DNA of 64,000 nt, taken from Lineus longissimus. Taxonomy: Eukaryota > Nemertea > Pilidiophora > Heteronemertea > Lineidae. Positions 36,512 through 48,770 of this stretch are shown here, in pieces (the stretch's first letter is position 1; each line of letters starts with the position of its first letter). The stretch is taken from positions 1,364,001-1,428,000 of the forward strand of contig NC_088318.1 in NCBI RefSeq assembly GCF_910592395.1, read 5' to 3'. The notes below the pieces were generated by a model. The model did no database searches, was not told the DNA's origin, and saw nothing but the letters and a program-made list of their open reading frames with translations. Position numbers and translations under genes: made by a program.

Positions 36512-38550
36512 CCTGACCAAACACTAAGCCTTGTGATCGCCTAAACGTCTGCAACAAAAGCAACACCACGAAAATATAGCGGACGCCGACGATTACGGTA
36601 ATTGCTAATTCCCATACCGCTGGGGCCAAGCGTTTTGCTGTTCGTTCTTTAGTTAGGCCTGTCGGGGTAGATTCCAGGCTAGATTTACTCAGTCTGCTGA
36701 AACGTGTCGTTCGATCTCGATCAGTAAATTATATGCCCGTTTGATAACCTTGCATCAAATCAGCATAACATCGACGCGGGTATTTTGGCTTTGGGATATG
36801 TGAGATTTGGATTTGTCTAAGTATCTATATTCCACTTAAGGCTCAGCAATGTATTCACTCGAAAGAAGGTGCGAGTTGGTGTAATCCCAAGCAGTTCTTG
36901 TTGCGTTCTTATAAGAAACCTGGTCACAAGTCTCCGATACAGTATATCCTTACTTGGATTAGATCCATTTATTTGGGATCAATTCAATCAAATTTATTTG
37001 CTCCGTTTCTCTTAAATACCCCAGGAGATCAAAGGGGAGCGAAATAAATGGAGATTGTTCCAAGGTTGAGCGTCGCTTGGGGCCTTTCAATGAGGGCAGG
37101 CTATATGGAGGACTGAGTAGCTCTGATATTTCAGAATCAGAATGACCTTCCATGCGCCTTTATGATTTTGCCAATATCCAGTTGATAGATCAGTGGAGCA
37201 CCATGCTTATGTTCATGGGAGCTTTTGTATTGATATCATTCAGAGGATAAGGATGTGTGTCACTTTCCGCATATCAATCATATGTCAATAATGGGCAATA
37301 TATAATGTCCCTATCGCGTATATATTATATGGTGGATGGTGTTGACATTAGCTTTATAGCTTTTATAGCATTGGTTGAGTTTTGGCCAAACTGGGACACA
37401 ATCTTTGATGCCGAAAGAATGTATTTCAGTGGTTATTCCCGTCAGTGCTTCGATACAACCATCCTGCTGGGGAAAGCAGGGGTCGCCTCTCCGGGCCTGC
37501 ACACAAACAAGGCCGGAGAAGCGAACATTAATCCCTGATTTCCGCAGGATGCCACACCACAGCTAAGGAAACCATGGCTTCTTGGGGAGACATGAGGGAA
37601 CTTAGGGAACAGATGGGGGGGGGGGGTCACAACTTACCATTCCATTTGAGTTCGATATCTATTAGAAACCGGAATCCAACTGATATGTCATCAAGCTAAC
37701 CTGCTAATAACCTTGTAAAAATCGACCCAAATCCACCGGCCCTCAATATGTCCGTAAGCCTTTTGGATATACATGTTTTTAGCATTGTAGGTCTATAAAT
37801 GATATGCAAGGCATGTTTGACAATACAGTTATTAGCTAAAGCCCGGATATTACAATGGTCGAGATTTATGACTTGTTATATTGATTTTTATGACATTTTG
37901 ATTACATATAAAGTAAAGGCTGTTGACAAGCCCATTTGCAACTAAATGTTTATCATGTAATGTTTAAACTAAATTCTCGTAAAATGTTTCGTATTTGAGT
38001 GTATACTCCGCACTGTTTAATCTTTACTCAAATAAAATAGGTTGACCGGTGGTGCTATTTGGTCAAAGCCTTCAGCGGGTCAAACCAAACATAGGCTTGG
38101 CGCTTCAGCAAGACTCTACTTGGTTTCATTAGTACTGCTAAGAGGAAACATAAATCTGAAACATATATTTTAGAAATGAAATAAAGCTCTCAACATTTTT
38201 GGAGAAGGATCCTTTTATCGTGGTTTTATTGGAAGAATGGAATTATAACAAAAACACAGTTAACCCACCTCCTTGTCAAAAGCCGGTCACACTCACAGGC
38301 CCGCCACAACCCGTTGCATTCGGCCAGGATATCCTGACTCGATCAGTTCACTGTGACTGTGAGGCGTACGACGTTACGGTGCCGTCGTTTGACAGTACCG
38401 ATGACGTGATAATCCTGATTTTTGTGGCGTCTATGACTTTGGCAAAAACATCAATGATAATGTCAGCTATAGCTGGACCCATTATATCTTCGGCTAGTGA
38501 CCCAGGTGTCCGAGCTGGTGTCCGATCAAGACAGTGAAATACGTCCTTAC
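36512..38550. other. Interval upstream of the ANKUB1-like gene
   Basis: It contains the 5' flank of the main ANKUB1-like promoter. It is AT-rich, with a G run at 37616-37626. A region at 38355-38540 is open on both strands (112 codons plus; a helix-like minus reading with EDIMGPAIADIIIDVFAKV), but I could not tie either reading to a gene. Confidence 0.4.
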
Positions 38551-38622
38551 CTCTCTTAGCTCCATATCATATCCAAGACGATCAAAGCCTTCGATATGCT
38601 GCCCAAGTCTAAGCGTCTCCAT
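38551..38622 (-). CDS. Candidate alternative first coding exon of the ANKUB1-like gene
   Basis: ATG followed by 24 codons (METLRLGQHIEGFD, ending MELRE) ends in phase 0 at GAG|gtaagg. Exon 2 of the ANKUB1-like gene (start 36180) also begins in phase 0, so it could splice there in place of 36404-36511. A YY1-type element sits about 225 bases upstream. Without splicing the frame closes 19 codons later. The link to the gene is inferred only from strand, phase and position. Confidence 0.35.
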
Positions 38623-38844
38623 TCAAGTCCATTCTATTTGTCAAACTTCCCAATATTGTCACTGAACAATTCAACTAAAGCATTTTCATGTGGTCCTATC
38701 TTTGTCAACACTGTCACGGATTAATGGTAATATCACCGTAGGCCTATTATTCGTATAACGGGTATCAAAAGGCGCCTCCCGCCGCTAAACCACGTGCCCA
38801 TGACGACGCTCTGTGACCCACAAAAATATCGTCTGCTACAACCG

Positions 38845-38855
38845 CGGCCATCTTG
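38845..38855 (-). promoter_or_regulatory. YY1-type promoter motif
   Basis: On the minus strand this reads AAGATGGCCGC, the form of YY1 site often found at start sites of TATA-less animal genes. It suggests a minus-strand start near 38.85 kb. Confidence 0.4.
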
Positions 38856-39274
38856 CATGGCGATTTTATTTATCCATTCGGCATTAGTACGTAGCGTGAC
38901 ATAAACATGTTCATTTAATGTGTATTTATCATTAGCACCATAATCTGAAATAAGACAGAATAAGATTAGGGATATCTGCTCGTTGCTGCACTTCCTTGTC
39001 GTTATAAACCCACTATAACTGCTGGAGTTACCATGGCAGGGGGTACACTCAACATTAAGAGGAAGTTGTTGTTGTAAATACTATAGAAGACTGTCATAAA
39101 CACATTAGTCACAGAAAGCCTTCATTGCAAGACAACACACACACAATGTACTTGAAAGACAATGATGGTATTAACAAGTTTTTAGCTAGAGTAATGGCTT
39201 ACACCGCCGTCTTTACCTCAATGAAGAAACCACATAAATATATCAATGAGCGAGTTTTCAATAGTGAGTTTTCG

Positions 39275-39379
39275 CAAATCCCCTGAAACGCCAACAGGAA
39301 CGCGTGTCCCATGGTTCGACATGATGATCAGGAGCTCAAACAATGGGATAGGCGTTTACGTTGGCGTTTCGGGGATTTG
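39275..39379. repeat. About 105-bp imperfect inverted repeat
   Basis: The left arm caaatcccctgaaacgccaa (from 39275) and the right arm ttggcgtttcggggatttg (to 39379) pair almost fully. The pairing continues inward (acgcgtgtcccatggtt against the complement of caatgggataggcgttt). It resembles a short hairpin MITE. Confidence 0.75.
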
Positions 39380-39557
39380 GGATCTGTGGTCGTCATCAGC
39401 TGGAAGCACCTTATTATGAAGCCAACACGCAACCCGGTTTAATACTCTTGAAAAGGTCTTCAAATCATTGCATTATGCTTGCTGACTTAGTTTCAAATCA
39501 GTCCTCTGAATCACTATAGTTGAATGTTCCGATTTCTGCGCGGCCCCAAAACAGAAA

Positions 39558-41362
39558 TCATATGTCATCAATGTCCATTTCCCTGGGTCTGAACCAGCTC
39601 CTAGTTTCACCACCGCCCCATACATTGAGGAAGTAGAGCATGGCGTGCATTTCCAGCATCTGAGTCGGAGTTTTCAGCCGGTGGAACGATATGGAGTAAG
39701 GACTGCAACATTTGACGTCCTGTAAAAAGAGAGAGAAATCATTTACCACACGCATACGTTCTAACGTTACGAAATCGGAACCCCTCTAATGTTTACAGTA
39801 GAGAGGTTCCGATTTAGTATACGATAACGTTGACGTTTGTCATCGCAGCCGGTCAACAGCCTGAGTAGTTTCGTATTATAAGGTAGAAACACAATGTAGT
39901 ATAATACTTTGTCGTAACGATCTTCATCTTTCGTCAGTGGGCCGGGTTGAAGTGCCCAGGTCGTGGTACCACGGGGCAGTCACATCTTATATCTTATTCA
40001 AGTCGTAAGTGTAGAAGACAGGGCTAGGTTATTGGCACATACCTCTTGCCTAAACTGAGCGAATGATCAACAGTCAGCGTCAGTAAGAACATGCTTCGGG
40101 CGCAGGTGTCCTCGACGTAAGCCATGCCTTGTACATGTATATCATTTGCGGGACGAGGTGTGGTGCGACAGGTGGGGACGAGATGTGGTGAGCGAAGACA
40201 GGTGAGGACAGACGCCACTCCGGTGAATTTCAACCTCGCTTCTACTCACCCTTTTGTGGCTGTGATACCGATCCAACCAACTCGACTTAAAACCTCTGAA
40301 CTCATCAACGAAAGGCATCGTGTGGAATGTCTCTCTGTTGGTAACGTCATATGACGAAGCGAATTTAACACTGATGTTCCTCATGCACAGGCCAAGATAT
40401 AAATCCTCTTGAATAAAGAGTTTATCATCAAACCGACATTTTCCGCCGGCGAGCCCCACCTCGACGAATTTTTCCAGTGCCGCTCTGCTCATGACGTAGC
40501 CAGCTCCGCCACTGAAGTATCCCTTCCCCATACCAGCTTTCGGCACCCGGAGATGATGTCCCGTCATCCAGGGTACATCCGGGGAATAGAAAGACAGTAA
40601 ATAATGCAGATTCTCAACTATGAAATAAGTATCAATATCTGCCTTTAAAAACCAATCACCTTCATCCAGATGATGCCGGTATAAATACAGCAAAGACTTG
40701 ACGCATTTTTGAGTCAGAAATATACTATTGTCATACGGGACGTCGATTTTCACTGCTCCAAACCTCTCGTTATTAACCGAGCTCATGAATATCAATTTGT
40801 CACATTTCTTGCCCCAAGTGGCCCGGATGGTCTCGCCCATCTCCTCCAGATCGGCTGCTTGTGCAGGGATCCAGCAGACAACACGGGGTGTGGTGAAGCG
40901 TCTAAATCCATCGTCTGCAGGCTCGAAATGCCCTGGAACAGAAAAGAGGGCATGTTTGACATGAAGCTGCAAGCTACTGTCAGATCTATCAGGAGCCGTA
41001 GCTATATGCGGGCGAAAAAGATGCACTGCCGTCCTCATCAATCAGCCCACGTGGTCTGCATTGCTGTGAGACAGGAGAGTTTACCTACCCGTCTGTTTAG
41101 GGCGCAACCAGGCCAAGACCAGCTCGACCGCGACAGCAGCAGCAACGATTCAACTGATTTTCCAGTGTTCCGAACAAGGACAACTAGGTCTTACTTGGAA
41201 GAGGTCACATCACTCAAAGAGAGCACTGTTTTTCCTTCTATACGTACTTGTTTTTTTAATCAGCAGCTCAAATTTCCAATGAACCAATCTCAAAACGGAC
41301 AGCGCCAGCAGAAAAATGAGAAGAAGGGTGAAGTTCATGAAAAAATTCCGAGGCCGAGGCAT
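39558..41362 (-). CDS. C1GALT1-like glycoprotein-N-acetylgalactosamine 3-beta-galactosyltransferase (T-synthase)
   Basis: This Golgi type II membrane enzyme of family GT31 adds Gal to GalNAc-Ser/Thr to make core 1 O-glycans. Exons: 41248-41362, 41085-41153, 40250-40932 and 39558-39719. They give 342 residues (human C1GALT1 363). A short basic cytosolic tail (MPRPRNFF) is followed by a signal anchor (FTLLLIFLLALSVLRLVHW). The catalytic region has RVVCWIPAQ, ETIRATWGKKCDKLIFMSS, WFLKADIDTYFIVENLHYLL (metal-binding D-x-D as DID where the human enzyme has DDD), GYFSGGAGYVMSRAALEKFV, IQEDLYLGLCM and, from the last exon, CCSPYSISFHRL. Exon 2 is short and uses the second of two donors (gtaaac) because only that one fits the phase. 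The family is often multi-copy in invertebrates, so I give no symbol. Confidence 0.9.
39772..39815. repeat. Inverted repeat with 16-bp arms
   Basis: The arms aaatcggaacccctct and agagaggttccgattt have one mismatch around a 12-base loop. It lies just upstream (minus strand) of the last C1GALT1-like exon acceptor. Confidence 0.8.
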
Positions 41363-43675
41363 GATAAAGAATTCCGGAGTGAATTGTCAATTATCGGATC
41401 AGAGATGACCTCGAGGAGACACCTTTTAATACGCCACACCACTCTTCATCAACAGAAAATTTAAAAAATCACCAGTTGCGCGGATTCATGTGATTGTTCC
41501 TCGGCGATCACAGTCCCGTCTCTGATTGGATTGGAAGAGTACTCTCTAATGTCAATGATTGGCTCATCCGCAGTTCCGGAGAAACATGTATTTAGCACGT
41601 CTGATTCGAGGGAACCCCTGTAAGCTGGGTTCTTGGTAAAGAAATCCGCTTTGATTGGTTCGAAACCTTTGTGATGTCCTCCATACACATTTCCGTCACT
41701 TTAAAAATCCCCGATGATTTTAGAGTATCGAACAATTTTCAACCGAGTGACGACCGTAGCCTATTCGGAACGTGCGAATTCAATAATTTCATCTCAGTGT
41801 ATTGTAAAAACAATGGCACATATTGTACATGCTCAGATTGTTTGTGAGATATGGCAGCAAAGCTGCTGCACAACTAAATCAATGACCAGCACGTTTGCAG
41901 ACGACATCTTGTGAACACATTGCCTGAAGATGTGGCTGCTCCATGCAGCATATAATACAAAGTCATTTTCCTGCGCAGAGTATATCGTTCACAAATTACA
42001 GATATCTGACGTACTATTGTGACACTGGAGAAGTCTCGTATTGAGCGCAAACAAGGACAGCTGTTCCATCGCTTCAACTTCGCACCGAGAGACATGGTTT
42101 CCTGATGTTAACAGTAGACGTTCAAGAACTCACATTTCCACTTACTAATATTCCAACATTTGCATACAGCAAAACATCAAGGACCATCTGACGACATTAT
42201 GTAGTTGTGATCAGACTGATTAGGACTGGTTGTGACTATTGTATCGGGCTTCGGACAAACTGCAATTCGTGTTCCATGCATTGGCGACATCTAGCCTCGG
42301 TAGACTTAACTAAACGTCTGACTGAAGACAGGTTGATAGCCTAGGTCTCGTTAGGGAGTTTTCCCCAAATGTAGGCGATGATGACGTGCCCCATTTACAG
42401 GACGTAACATCTATTTTAAAATGCGTTTCCAACGTGATTACATGAGGACAACCCATTTGTGTCGTATATCACTGGAAACACCCGATTCTCTGATTCTGCA
42501 GGATGTTAAATCGGGCATTTTATTTCTCTAAATAAATCATAAGCGTCGCAATTGCTCCTAGCCGACGCACATTCAAAGTTCAGTGTACACATACGTCGGC
42601 AACAACAGTGAAATGCGTAGTTTCGTGTTAGCCGCCTATTGAGTAGCGGCGTAGTAGCGCTCCAGGTTTTAGAAACTCCAAAAAACATGTCTTTGCCAAA
42701 ACAACTGCTAAATCAGCATTGGCATATTGTGAGAACCAAGAAATTGATGATTTTTTAGGAACTACGGTTGCGGTTGACTGCGAATAGATACAAAAAACCC
42801 TCCCTAATGAGACCTAAACGGCAGTCTCCAAGCGTCGTCAATGGTGATCATCGTTGCCAAGCCTCACTCAACCTACACAACAAGAAGACTTTTCAATCCA
42901 TGTTACAAGCAGTATATACACACTGGATCAGTGTGGACGATCAAACTGTTGCAGAGGGACTATGGTGACGATTTCAGCGGGTGCATGTAAATTGGACATT
43001 TTGGCCCGGTGTAAAAGTAAAAAGTGTCCCCCCTGGAAAAAGTGTCCGGCCCTATTGTATTCTGCAATATGGTTCTATAGAGACCCTGCCGTCAATAGCT
43101 CAGAGATTGAAGCGCATAATAGAATCCTTTGTTCCCGGACATTTTATCCTAGGACATTTTAAACTTCTACACCGGCACCCGGGTGATTGAAAATGGGCGG
43201 GACAATATTGACCAATGGATGCTGAGAGTTGCTGGTACTACTATTGTTCACCCGTCTTAAAAATCTCAAAGAGCACGTGCCCACAATTGCAACAAGTGGG
43301 TCTTTATTTCATTATAAATATTATATTAGTTGTTTTCTTAGCAAACGACATTATTTATTCATCATGAATGGGCTTGTACTATCGTTTATCCCCCTGTGTA
43401 TGCTCTAGTTAGGTAAGCGTTTTCAAATGCAAACACAGAGCGGATTAACTGGTGGATTTAGAAGGTTGCTATATTGCGGCGTTAATCGTTTTCAGTATAA
43501 CAATCAAGATGGCGGCCACTGGCCAAAAGCTTGATTCTGACAGTCTAAACTTTCTATGATTATTCCTTCTGTGTTGTGTAGATTGTTGAGTTAGTGAATA
43601 CAATCGAAAGGGAACATTGTGTACTTCATTTTCGACAACTTTTGTGGTTTTCGGAGTTGTCTTTCATTGTGAACT
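41363..43675. other. Divergent interval between C1GALT1-like and dynein genes
   Basis: It contains the 5' flanks of both genes. A 75-codon minus ORF (41461-41688) lies just upstream of the C1GALT1-like start, with no known relative. No other coding sequence is convincing. Confidence 0.4.
43506..43516 (+). promoter_or_regulatory. YY1-type promoter motif before dynein first exon 1
   Basis: AAGATGGCGGC is a strong YY1-type site. It lies 160 bases before the ATG of the first dynein first exon. The ATG within the motif would open only a 16-codon reading frame, so it may be upstream of or at the transcription start. Confidence 0.45.
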
Positions 43676-43807
43676 ATGGCTGACAACACGAAACGTGGGA
43701 GCATTGCCGGTGGCCACCACCACAAACGGGCTACAGCTGCTGATGAAGGAAAGACCAAGTCCAGGTTGACCACGTTGGCTCCTGGTGAAAATATCAAAGA
43801 AAAACAG
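43676..43807 (+). CDS. Dynein heavy chain alternative first exon 1
   Basis: It has 44 codons, MADNTKRGSIAGGHHHKR to APGENIKEKQ, ending phase 0 at gtacat. It is basic, with a His run. It joins in frame to the shared exon at 61818 (QKLKEEREAKR). It is the outermost exon of the array and has a YY1-type motif upstream, so it may be the main promoter. Confidence 0.7.
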
Positions 43808-44999
43808 GTACATAGTCTTAGAATATGTTGTCATCTGCTGTAACTTTTATTGATGATATTCTATTGTTCTATTGGCATGTTTCTTTTAATGGAATGCTCT
43901 AGACCTACTTCTAAAGAGGATGTCCTAACCAGTTTCAACTAACATTAATTACAACAATTCTTTCCATACCATTAGCCTAAGGTGGATTGTCTTCAATCAG
44001 CACCAAAGATATAAGAGCAGGAAGACCACTATTTTCTGTTCTCAATGATTCATCAAGAGGTATGATGTTTTCCCAATGATATGGCAATGGGAAGCAATAA
44101 GTAAGTAACGGTTCCCAGTCATTGACAGCCTCGGATCCATACCAAACCTTGGTTTGACAGGCAACAATCACAGCCTGCCTGACGAATTTTAACTGTAAAA
44201 GCTATTACATTTTCCAATGTCATCATGGATGGTGTCTGATAATTTGTAAGCTTAAGGCACCACAAGGTTTGGCTTGCATTGGTATGCTAGAGTAACTTGT
44301 TTATACTTCATTTCTTGGTCTCAAAATTGTTGACAATTCCTTGGTTGATACTTTCACCAAACAGGCACTATACTCAGAACTGTGGCTCTGTGACAGTGTT
44401 TGCCCATGCTAATCAGTGTTTGTGGTCTGGCCACCTAAGCAAGGCCTGTGGATTGTTTGCCTTAGTTTGTTTGGAATAATGTATGTGTTCTGAATATTTT
44501 TCGGTTTGGGGCCTGATGAGCAATTCTAGGCCAATTTGAATTTGGTTCAAAAGTGAAGGATATCTCATAAAGGGGTTTAGTGTAGTAGGCCAAAATGTTA
44601 TCAATTATAGAAATATTGGAATGACATTTCTCTTGAACCTGTTCTCAATAGCTATGATTCCTTTCATTTTCATATTCATGGTTCATCACCATTGACATGT
44701 TATGGCTCTTTGATGATCTCTAGTCAGCAGAAGACTTTGAGTGAAGTTGTCCTTGCTTTTGAGCCACTTGTCAAAGCTATCAGGCCTATTCACCTCCGAG
44801 CCTATTCTAACCATTAATCCTGTCTAGTGTGTGACACAAACAAGAAACCCCTCTACTGTGGACATGGTAGTTTCTCCTGTGAACTTGAGGTGGTAATCTT
44901 ATACATCCAAATCTGCAGATCCAAGTGAGCCACTTTAGCATAGAAAATTAGCAAAATTAGCATTTGATTTGCTGCCCTGGCAACTGGCTGATGGGGGTG

Positions 45000-45027
45000 G
45001 GGGGGGGGGTGGTGGTGGCAGGCCTGA
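45000..45027. repeat. G-rich simple repeat
   Basis: G run followed by GGT repeats, in the intron after first exon 1. Confidence 0.85.
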
Positions 45028-46016
45028 CTGGTTATAACTACCTCAGTAAAGTTAATATCTTCTTGCTTCCTGTGGGTTGGCCTGGTGAAAGGGTGCTACC
45101 ATCAAATCAAACCACACCATCTGAGTCAAAGACCCCTCCGTGTAGATTTTCATCACTTCTTTCTTTCTCGTTCCTTTAGCGAGTGTCGTTTCATTATATT
45201 GTATAGAAAGTGTTGAATAAACATGAATGATTGTGTGTTCTGTTAAATCAGTATTTGTTAAATATATAATTCATTTCCCTGGCTGAAATAAATATCTTAG
45301 CAATGTGTGTCCTGAAATGGGATATTGAATTTCGATGGAGTTACATTTGTTTAGGGTGCGTTTGTATTGACGTCCTTGGAGAGAACAAAACATTCAATAC
45401 TACTCTCTGCGACGTCGACTTGACAATACTTCAAAGGACGTGACGGCATAAATGTCATAAGTTGTCCTACAATACCAGAAAAACATGAACTTGGTCATCC
45501 TTTCTCCAAAGGAAATATCATGAGATGTGCAGATAAGGGACTTCATGTTCTCAAATAGCTCTGTTAGCAGTCGAGAAGTGTTTCGAATATGTTGTGAATA
45601 ACGTTTGAAGAATATAAGACCCACTGTCCACCCTGCATACCACTTACTTCCATTTTGTTTTAAGGTATTTGACTATTGTAGAGTTTATATTTCCATATGT
45701 TTTCCTGCTATAAAGTGTATACACAGCCAGGCTAATCCAATGACACAGACAAATAAAAGGGATAAAAGTATGTGCTTCAATTGTTTCCTTTGCAAATCAA
45801 ATGGCCAGCTTAAGATCATTCATTAAAGCCGCCTTTTACCATAGCTAAATAATGAAAAGCATCAAGGCTATAAAGTCTGCATAGCTTTATGATCCAGGCA
45901 TGGTATTGTAGTCTAAGTGAGCTGACCAATATGTTGTGGACTGAAATTTCTTCCATTCATTACAAGAACATGGAGTCACTGGAAAAATACCATCTCATCC
46001 CAAAATCTCTGCCTAA

Positions 46017-46285
46017 AGAGATGCTTTTCCTTGGTTAACATTGACATCTCAGTCTCTTGCCAATGACTAGAGAAAGAGGGGGTTGTCCTTCCTTGGTTGA
46101 GCCTGACCTCCCATCCCTGTCTAGGGCTAAGGACGGCTTTATAGAGGAAGAGGGGGTTGCCCTTCCTTGGTTGACCCTGACCTCCCATCCTAGTCTCTTC
46201 GCCAGAGACTGAGAAAAAGAGATGGTTGTCCTTAGTTGACTTCCCAGTCTTTTGGCCGAGGACTTCAAGAAAGACTGCTAATTCT
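46017..46285. repeat. Degenerate minisatellite, about 62-90 bp unit, 3-4 copies
   Basis: Blocks 'agaggaagagggggttg', 'ccttccttggttga.cctgac' and 'tctcttcgccagagactgag' recur with variation. It is intronic in the dynein gene. Confidence 0.7.
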
Positions 46286-47450
46286 CTTTTTGACTCGAGA
46301 TCAGTAATTTGATGCTTCCACATTGTGACACCAGGTGTCAGGCCATATTGTCAGTGAGAGTTCTCTGACCTCAGTCAGCAGTTGTCAACCAACAGAGTAT
46401 TTGTCCTGTTTGTTGACGCTAACTAAGCTTGTTTGATGACCGCATGGTGTCACTCTCAAACATTGCTCACTGTGCCTGTTATGACATTATCTGTGATTAT
46501 CACATTCCAGATCGAAGTCACTGAATGTTCTGAATTAAGAACTGTGGTGATGAGGGAGGGAATAGGCGGAAAGAATATGAAATGTTTGATACAATCTTAT
46601 GATAACAATCCTGCCCTTGGTTCTGTGCAGAATGCCTAGAAAAATTTATCATGGTGTGTCCCTCCCCTGCCTTATCTTGACAGCCAAGGTTTTTGCATGT
46701 CGATATACCCCGCGGCTACGATTAAAGGAAGTTGTTCAGGATGCCCCTCCCCGGCCTCTTCTGCCACCTCTATGGATATTAGCAGACGAATGTGCACTGT
46801 GTTTCCCTTGCCTTAGTACACACTCAATGCTAAATACCCAAATAGCCTAAACACAGTGGTAGGACGGATTGGTTACAAATTCCTGTCCATAATATTACAT
46901 TACGTTTAAAAACGATTTAATAGGTTTGCTCATTAGCATTTGAAATTTGCCAGCTGGAAAATTATTTGCCAAATTTTTGATTTAGCTCTTGCCTTGTTTT
47001 ACAGGGTTGTGTCAGGATAACCCAGTGATTTGGCCATTCATTCAGAAGTAATATAAAAAGGATCCTTGATTTAATAAAGAGTAGAGTGACTGAAGGACAT
47101 CTGCCAGTTGCACAGGTTCTGACAGATGGCAGCACCTGACTCACCATGAGTTCTGTAGCTAGGCAACATGTCAACAAACAGTTTGTGCCTGACAGCACTT
47201 CTTCCTTTGTTTTGCCTGTTCCATGCTATACTATTGTTGTGTGTTATGCACATAAACCTATCATTATATGTCGACAGCTAGTTAGACTGGAACTTTGGGG
47301 TAATAAATGGTCTTAGCATTTTAAATCGTATTTGTTGAATTGTAATCAACAGGACATTTTCTATTTTCGGGCTTTGGCCTCTGAGGAATCAGATATGAGT
47401 AGCCTACATAAATATCTTATTGTAAACAAAATCTGACTTATTTTGGAAGC

Positions 47451-47613
47451 CTCTCCGAGCAACACCTCTCTATTAAGGACACCCTCTTTATTAAGGACAC
47501 TGAATTAGGTCCTGATCAGTCCTTCCCATTGGTTTTGACCTTTGTAATCAGGACACCTCTTAATCAAGGACATCATTTGTCAAGGGTATCCCATATAGAG
47601 AGGTACCACACTG
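47451..47613. mobile_element. MITE-like element, copy 2 (diverged)
   Basis: It contains 'cctctctattaaggacaccct', an internal near-duplicate of it, and a right end 'atagagaggtaccacactg'. It is the same family as the copy at 54394. Confidence 0.5.
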
Positions 47614-48677
47614 GTAATCGATATCTACATCACAACCCAATACTACTTTTGTTGGACAAGCATCCTTGGGCCTGAAAATACTGTGTTCAGCAGCTTTGAA
47701 GTTGGCTGAATATCTTTCATATGTGGTGTTCATAGAGTGGTACAACCTGTCACGGTTTCAGGCATTCTGAAGTTCAACTTGCTAGCGGTAAGCCTAATAT
47801 TGGTGTGCCAATATTTTTCACCAGACATTGAAATGAACCCACTGCTGATGAGAGTGAAGTGTGTTGTTCAGTCATGTGTAAGCTTACTTCTTCATTCCCT
47901 CCAGTAATCGCCCCAAGTATAGAATGCTGGTCCTGTATCTCGGTAACAGATATTGCGGTGATATGAAGCGAGTTGCATCAGGCCACAAGCTGATAATGTT
48001 GTCTTTCAATCATTGACATTGTTGTTGTCTCATCCATTAATTCTCCATGCTGCACGAGAAACAGGGGACTGAAAAAACACACTTTGCATTGATTTATAAT
48101 CCGCCAGGATGGATCCATTTTCCGTGGCATTGTGCTGCGGAGCTTAATCACTTTCCATGCTACTTGTAATTGCGCAGATAAACCAATGTTTCAGTCGTTA
48201 ATTGAAAATTGAGCGCATGAAAATTGTAGAAATGAATTGTTCGTGGACTTGTAGTGTCAGCATAGGTGGTACATGACGCACTGGTCTGAGCAGCCGTTGC
48301 AGCGATTTCAAAAACAAGATTGTTATTAAGCCAAACTCCCATGAGAAGGGTTTAAGGAGGTATTATTGTTTCGGTATTGAAAATAAAACTTTTGCTTTCT
48401 TTGGGATATTTGTAAGACTGTGGATATTGACGCCTTTGAAATGTCAGTCGGTCAATTATATGGTCATTTGAAGGTTTTCTGTGCAAGTTTTAAGTAATGT
48501 ACTTGTGTAGTTCAAGAAAACTGCAACAGTTTGCAGAAGGATTGAATTCTCAAAGTGCTTGAACACAGGGATAAGGAACATGCAACAGCTAGACAATAAT
48601 ATGTTGGCGGTCGTGTAACTGCCCTGAGTTTGGAGAGTATCTGGATTTATTTAGCAAGATATTTGACAAACGTCAAG

Positions 48678-48770
48678 ATGAATATCGCAACAGGTCTGGC
48701 CCGGTGGAAGGGTTTGGCCGTGAAGAAAAAGCGAACTCGATCACGAGTGCTTATGCAGAAGTACGACCAG
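48678..48770 (+). CDS. Dynein heavy chain alternative first exon 2
   Basis: It has 31 codons, MNIATGLARWKGLAVKKKRT to LMQKYDQ, ending phase 0 at gtaaga. It is strongly basic. The RW-K-V-RVL-Q spacing recalls the basic N terminus of human DNAH5, which may make this the ancestral-type tail. Confidence 0.7.

Larger units (their letters stand above)
43808..48677 (+). other. Intron region of the dynein gene between first exons 1 and 2
   Basis: It contains only simple repeats and the repeats listed separately. I saw no further phase-0 first exon that I would support. Confidence 0.4.

Noticed and set aside
38199-38537. 112-codon plus ORF
   Set aside because: Both strands are open here and neither reading has splice partners or a known family.
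40709-41464. 251-codon plus-strand ORF
   Set aside because: It lies antisense to the C1GALT1-like exons, which have splice sites and family motifs; no family fits the plus reading.
41461-41688. 75-codon minus ORF upstream of the C1GALT1-like gene
   Set aside because: No homology is recognised and it ends in the presumed 5' flank; coding status is unsupported.
43509-43559. 16-codon ORF MAATGQKLDSDSLNFL before dynein exon 1
   Set aside because: Its ATG is part of a YY1-type motif and there is no donor in the frame; at most an upstream ORF.
46680-46760. Similarity between the ORF texts LRLKEVVQDAP here and LNLKKVVQDQP near 61085
   Set aside because: The match is short with no flanking similarity, so it is probably chance or a small decayed repeat.
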